Below are positions 61,181 through 64,000 of a stretch of DNA of 64,000 nt, one piece after another. This DNA comes from Carya illinoinensis (Eukaryota > Streptophyta > Magnoliopsida > Fagales > Juglandaceae), in NCBI RefSeq assembly GCF_018687715.1, contig NC_056766.1, positions 46,540,933 through 46,604,932 on the forward strand. Direction: 5' to 3'. Below the pieces are notes generated by a model that saw nothing but the letters and a program-made list of their open reading frames with translations, was not told where the DNA came from and ran no database searches. The translations under genes were made by a program, and so were the position numbers. Position 1 is the stretch's first letter; every line of letters starts with the position of its first letter.

Positions 61181-61978
61181 TTCTCACCAAGCTGGAGAGA
61201 ATTCATCCTTGAATTCTAAACTTTATTACCTCGATCTTTTGGATGTCCAATTAAAACATTCTTTCTTTCATTTTGTTGTATTGTCCCGATGATCATGGAA
61301 AAATTAAATTGATTTGATCGGCTGAAAATAAAATAATATTAAATATCTTATACTTCAAAATTAAGTTTCTTTCCCACTTCTCAAATCTGAAAAAATTCTT
61401 TTGCTTATAAGAATTTGAAAAACAAATCCCCAATTTCAAGAAAATCAACATAGTTAATTGTCTCAAAATTTGTTTCATGATGTTCAAATTTCAAAACTTC
61501 ACCACCATTTTCTTTTTTCAAGTTTTCTATATTTTCAATAAAAATAGTTACCTCATTCAATAGGTTATCTTCATCAGGATATGTATCACAGATTGGTATA
61601 GAGTTTCGTCCTATGAAATAAGGTCCATACTCAAGCTCTTTTTCATAAGAGTAGTAAATCCACATTACTCAACCTCATACAATAAATCAACAAAATTTTC
61701 AGTCTAAAGTGTACTAGAAAATTCTAGTAAATCAAATTTAAAACCGAAGTGCCTATGACACTCCCCCTACCACGGTGCTCCCAAAATAAAGCACGATTGT
61801 GATACGAGTTCTCAAAACTAGAATCGAAATCGTGATATTCTATCTCATAATCACCGATATTTTGTACCGCTAGACACTGGATTAACTCTGCAACTTGTAT
61901 TTGCAAATTCTCAATCATCACATTTTGAACATTATGATCGTGGTGCGGGACTTTCTTGTTTAGAACGACTATGACCAC
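61180..61978 (-). pseudogene. gag remnant 1 of the LTR ladder
   Basis: Minus-strand frames: KKVPHHDHNVQNVMIENLQI, ELIQCLAVQNIGDYEIEYHD, then ICDTYPDEDNLLNEVTIFIE. It lacks the start region seen in remnant 2 and ends near the GGATGAATTCTCTCC sequence that precedes the next LTR. It looks like a gypsy gag start joined to the element's 3' end. Confidence 0.65.
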
Positions 61979-61979
61979 C

Positions 61980-62400
61980 AGACAAAATTTAGATTAATTT
62001 TAGCAGTTAGTTTCAATAAATAATCAAAATAGGGAAGATAAGAGATTAATAATAAAATTTGAAATTATTTTATAAAACCCACAAGCTGGACTTAAATAGC
62101 TGTAAAGTTTGAAATTATGAAAATTTTTTCAAAAGTAAAAAAATCTAAATTATTATATGAGAAATAAATACATAAATAAACAAGAATCCTTCAAATAGTT
62201 TGGCCAAAATTGAAATTAGAGTAACTTTCAAAACGTAAAATCAAATATTTACTAATAAGGCAAAAATGATCATAAATATATGATTTTATTAAAAAAAAAC
62301 TAAAATTGCCCTAGTTCAAGGAATATATTAAGTTTTTCCTTCTATATTAGTACATATTGAAAATTTGGATCTAGATATCCCATATCAATTTGGGTTTGCA
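61980..62400 (-). mobile_element. LTR-like unit 2 of the ladder
   Basis: Middle copy; lacks the segment with CCAAAACATAGAGAAAA present in units 1 and 3. On the minus strand its 3' end joins gag remnant 1 directly, without the primer-binding region seen after unit 3. Confidence 0.7.
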
Positions 62401-63303
62401 CCATTCTTATCGGGTTGGAGAGAATTCATCCTTAAATTATAAAGTTTCTTACCTCGATCTTTTAAATGTCTAATTAGAACAATATTTCTTTCCTTTTGTT
62501 ATATCGTCCCGATGATAATGAAAAAATTAAAATTGATTTGATCGGCTCGAAATAAAATAATATTAAACATCTTATATTCCAAAATTAAGTTTCTTTCCCA
62601 TATCTCAAATCTGGAAAAATAAAAGAAAAAAGAAAAAAGAAAAAGAAAACTTTTGCATACAAGAATTTGAAAAAAAAAAAAAAAATCTTCAACTCCAAGA
62701 AAATCAGCATAGTTAATTGTCTCAAAAGTTGTTTCATGATCTTCAAACTTCAAAACTTCACTATCAATTTCCTTTTCCAAGTTTTCCATGCTTTTAATAA
62801 AAATAGTTATCTCATCCATTAGGTTATCTTCATTAGTATAGGTATCGTAGATTGGTAGAGAGTTTCACCTTATAAAAGAGGGTCCATACTTAAGCTATTT
62901 TTCATGAGAGTAGTAAATTCATTCAACTTCATGCAATAAATCAACGAAATTTTCAGTCTAAAGTGTACCAAAAAATTCTGCTAAATCAAATTTGAAATTG
63001 AGGTCCTCATGATGCTCCTCCCTACAACAGTGTTCTTAGAATAGAGCACGATTGTGATATGAGTACTCAAAACTAGAATTGAAATCGTGATCTTCTATTT
63101 CACGATCACTGATATCTTGCACCGCAAAACATCGAGTTAACTTTGTAACTTGTCTTTATAAATCTTCAATCATCACATCCTGAATGCTACGATCAAGGTG
63201 CGAGACTTCCTTGTTCGGAACCTGCCTACGACGACCACGACCACTAGCCATGGAAATTGATGAGATATAACACCAGGAAATATTCTTAAGTTTTGATGCC
63301 AAT
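62400..63303 (-). pseudogene. gag remnant 2 with primer-binding-like site
   Basis: Minus strand: TGGCATCAAAAC (63301-63290) matches 9 of 12 bases of the usual initiator-tRNA-Met primer site TGGTATCAGAGC. ATG at 63251 starts MASGRGRRRQVPNKEVSHLD, a gypsy gag-like beginning, then VMIEDL and YTNEDNLMDEITIFIKSMEN. Stops interrupt it. No protease, reverse transcriptase or integrase. Confidence 0.7.
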
Positions 63304-63305
63304 TG

Positions 63306-63806
63306 ACGCTAGATATAATTTATATTAATTCTGACGGCTAGTTTCAACAGATAATCGAAATAAAGAAGATAATAAATTCGCCCAAAACACAGAGAAAAGT
63401 CTAAATAATATTGATTAATGGTAAAATTTAAAAATATTTTATGAATCTTATAAGCCAAACTTAAATAGCTGCAAAATTCAAAATTATGATGGTTTTTCCA
63501 AAAAATGAAAAATCTAAATTATTGTATGAAAATTAAATACATAAATAAACAAGAAACCTAGAAGAAATGTTGTCGAAATCAAAATCAAAATCACTTTCAA
63601 AACTTGAAACCAAATATTTAATAGCAAGTCAAGAATGAGTATAAAAATATGATTCTGAGGAAAATAACTAATATTGGTGCAGTCCATGGAAGATATTAAG
63701 TTTTTTCTTCCATCCTAGTATAGATTCATTTTCTTAAGATAGTATTTCAATGCAATCAACATAAAATTTGGACCTAGATACCTTATATCAATTTAGGTTT
63801 GTACTA
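63306..63806 (-). mobile_element. LTR-like unit 3 of the ladder (5' on the minus strand)
   Basis: Third copy, with the same internal order as unit 1. Similarity fades at about 63806 near TTTAGGTTTGTACTAA. Confidence 0.65.
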
Positions 63807-64000
63807 ATTACAAAATCATTGTATAAGTTATACTACAATACGAAAGTTGATAAACATCAAAACTAAGTAATATATACATTTATATATATATGTATACATG
63901 TATATATCTCGCTTATTATCTACAAGGGTAAAATAATAAGTTAATAGTTAAACTATGGTTATAAATGAATATATTATTAAACTTATAAGCTATAATGAGT
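63807..64000. other. AT-rich end of window
   Basis: TA-rich sequence including a TATATATATG run near 63880-63910. Nothing recognised. Confidence 0.4.

Overview
This window is nuclear genomic DNA of a woody eudicot. Genes are sparse and split by long AT-rich introns with GT..AG borders, there are no operons, and miniature transposons (MITEs), LINE and LTR debris are everywhere. The protein relatives are plant families (CDPK, DC1, SGS3, plant CLPTM1). The recurrent MITE with ATCTCATCTCATT-type ends looks to me like one common in Fagales (walnut, pecan, oak, chestnut); that assignment comes from memory of repeat style and is tentative.

Layout. 0-2 kb: the 3' end of an apparently intact calcium-dependent protein kinase (CDPK) gene, all four EF-hands present. 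5-11 kb, minus strand: an intact 592-residue DC1-domain gene and, downstream of it, a tandem paralogue broken by frameshifts, stops and two MITEs. 14-19 kb: a probable CACTA-type element whose right end reads CACTATAAG; it carries minus-strand fragments of a PIP5K MORN domain and of a SnRK2 kinase, plus a 757-bp hAT-type MITE with an 8-bp target duplication. 20.6-25 kb: a CDPK pseudogene, followed by a second copy of its own promoter region, which points to an eroded tandem CDPK array. 25-28.5 kb: a dead hAT transposase joined to a duplicated piece of the SGS3 gene.

30-48 kb is the conserved core: a complete 12-exon CLPTM1-like membrane protein gene (plus strand, 588 aa) converging on a complete 5-coding-exon SGS3 gene (minus strand, 650 aa). 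SGS3 acts in RNA silencing with RDR6. CLPTM1 intron 4 holds a nest of insertions (LINE, MITE in the LINE, reversed LINE fragment in a MITE). A tRNA-derived SINE with target duplications sits in one intron of each gene.

48-64 kb is repeat-rich: a tandem duplication of about 1.3-1.5 kb in which only one copy carries a 196-bp MITE with a perfect 9-bp target duplication, a LINE tail split by a hAT MITE, an LTR-like block rich in CTCGAG, a CACTA-type DUF4216 fragment, a dense array of TTTGAAC words, and a head-to-tail ladder of three LTR-like copies alternating with short gag remnants.

I see no CRISPR, operon or prokaryotic defence locus and no convincing novel protein system. The most interesting material is structural: gene-fragment capture, an SGS3-hAT chimera, datable nested insertions and decay of tandem gene copies. 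All splice junctions were read by eye from reading-frame continuity and GT/AG borders; none was tested by alignment or transcripts.
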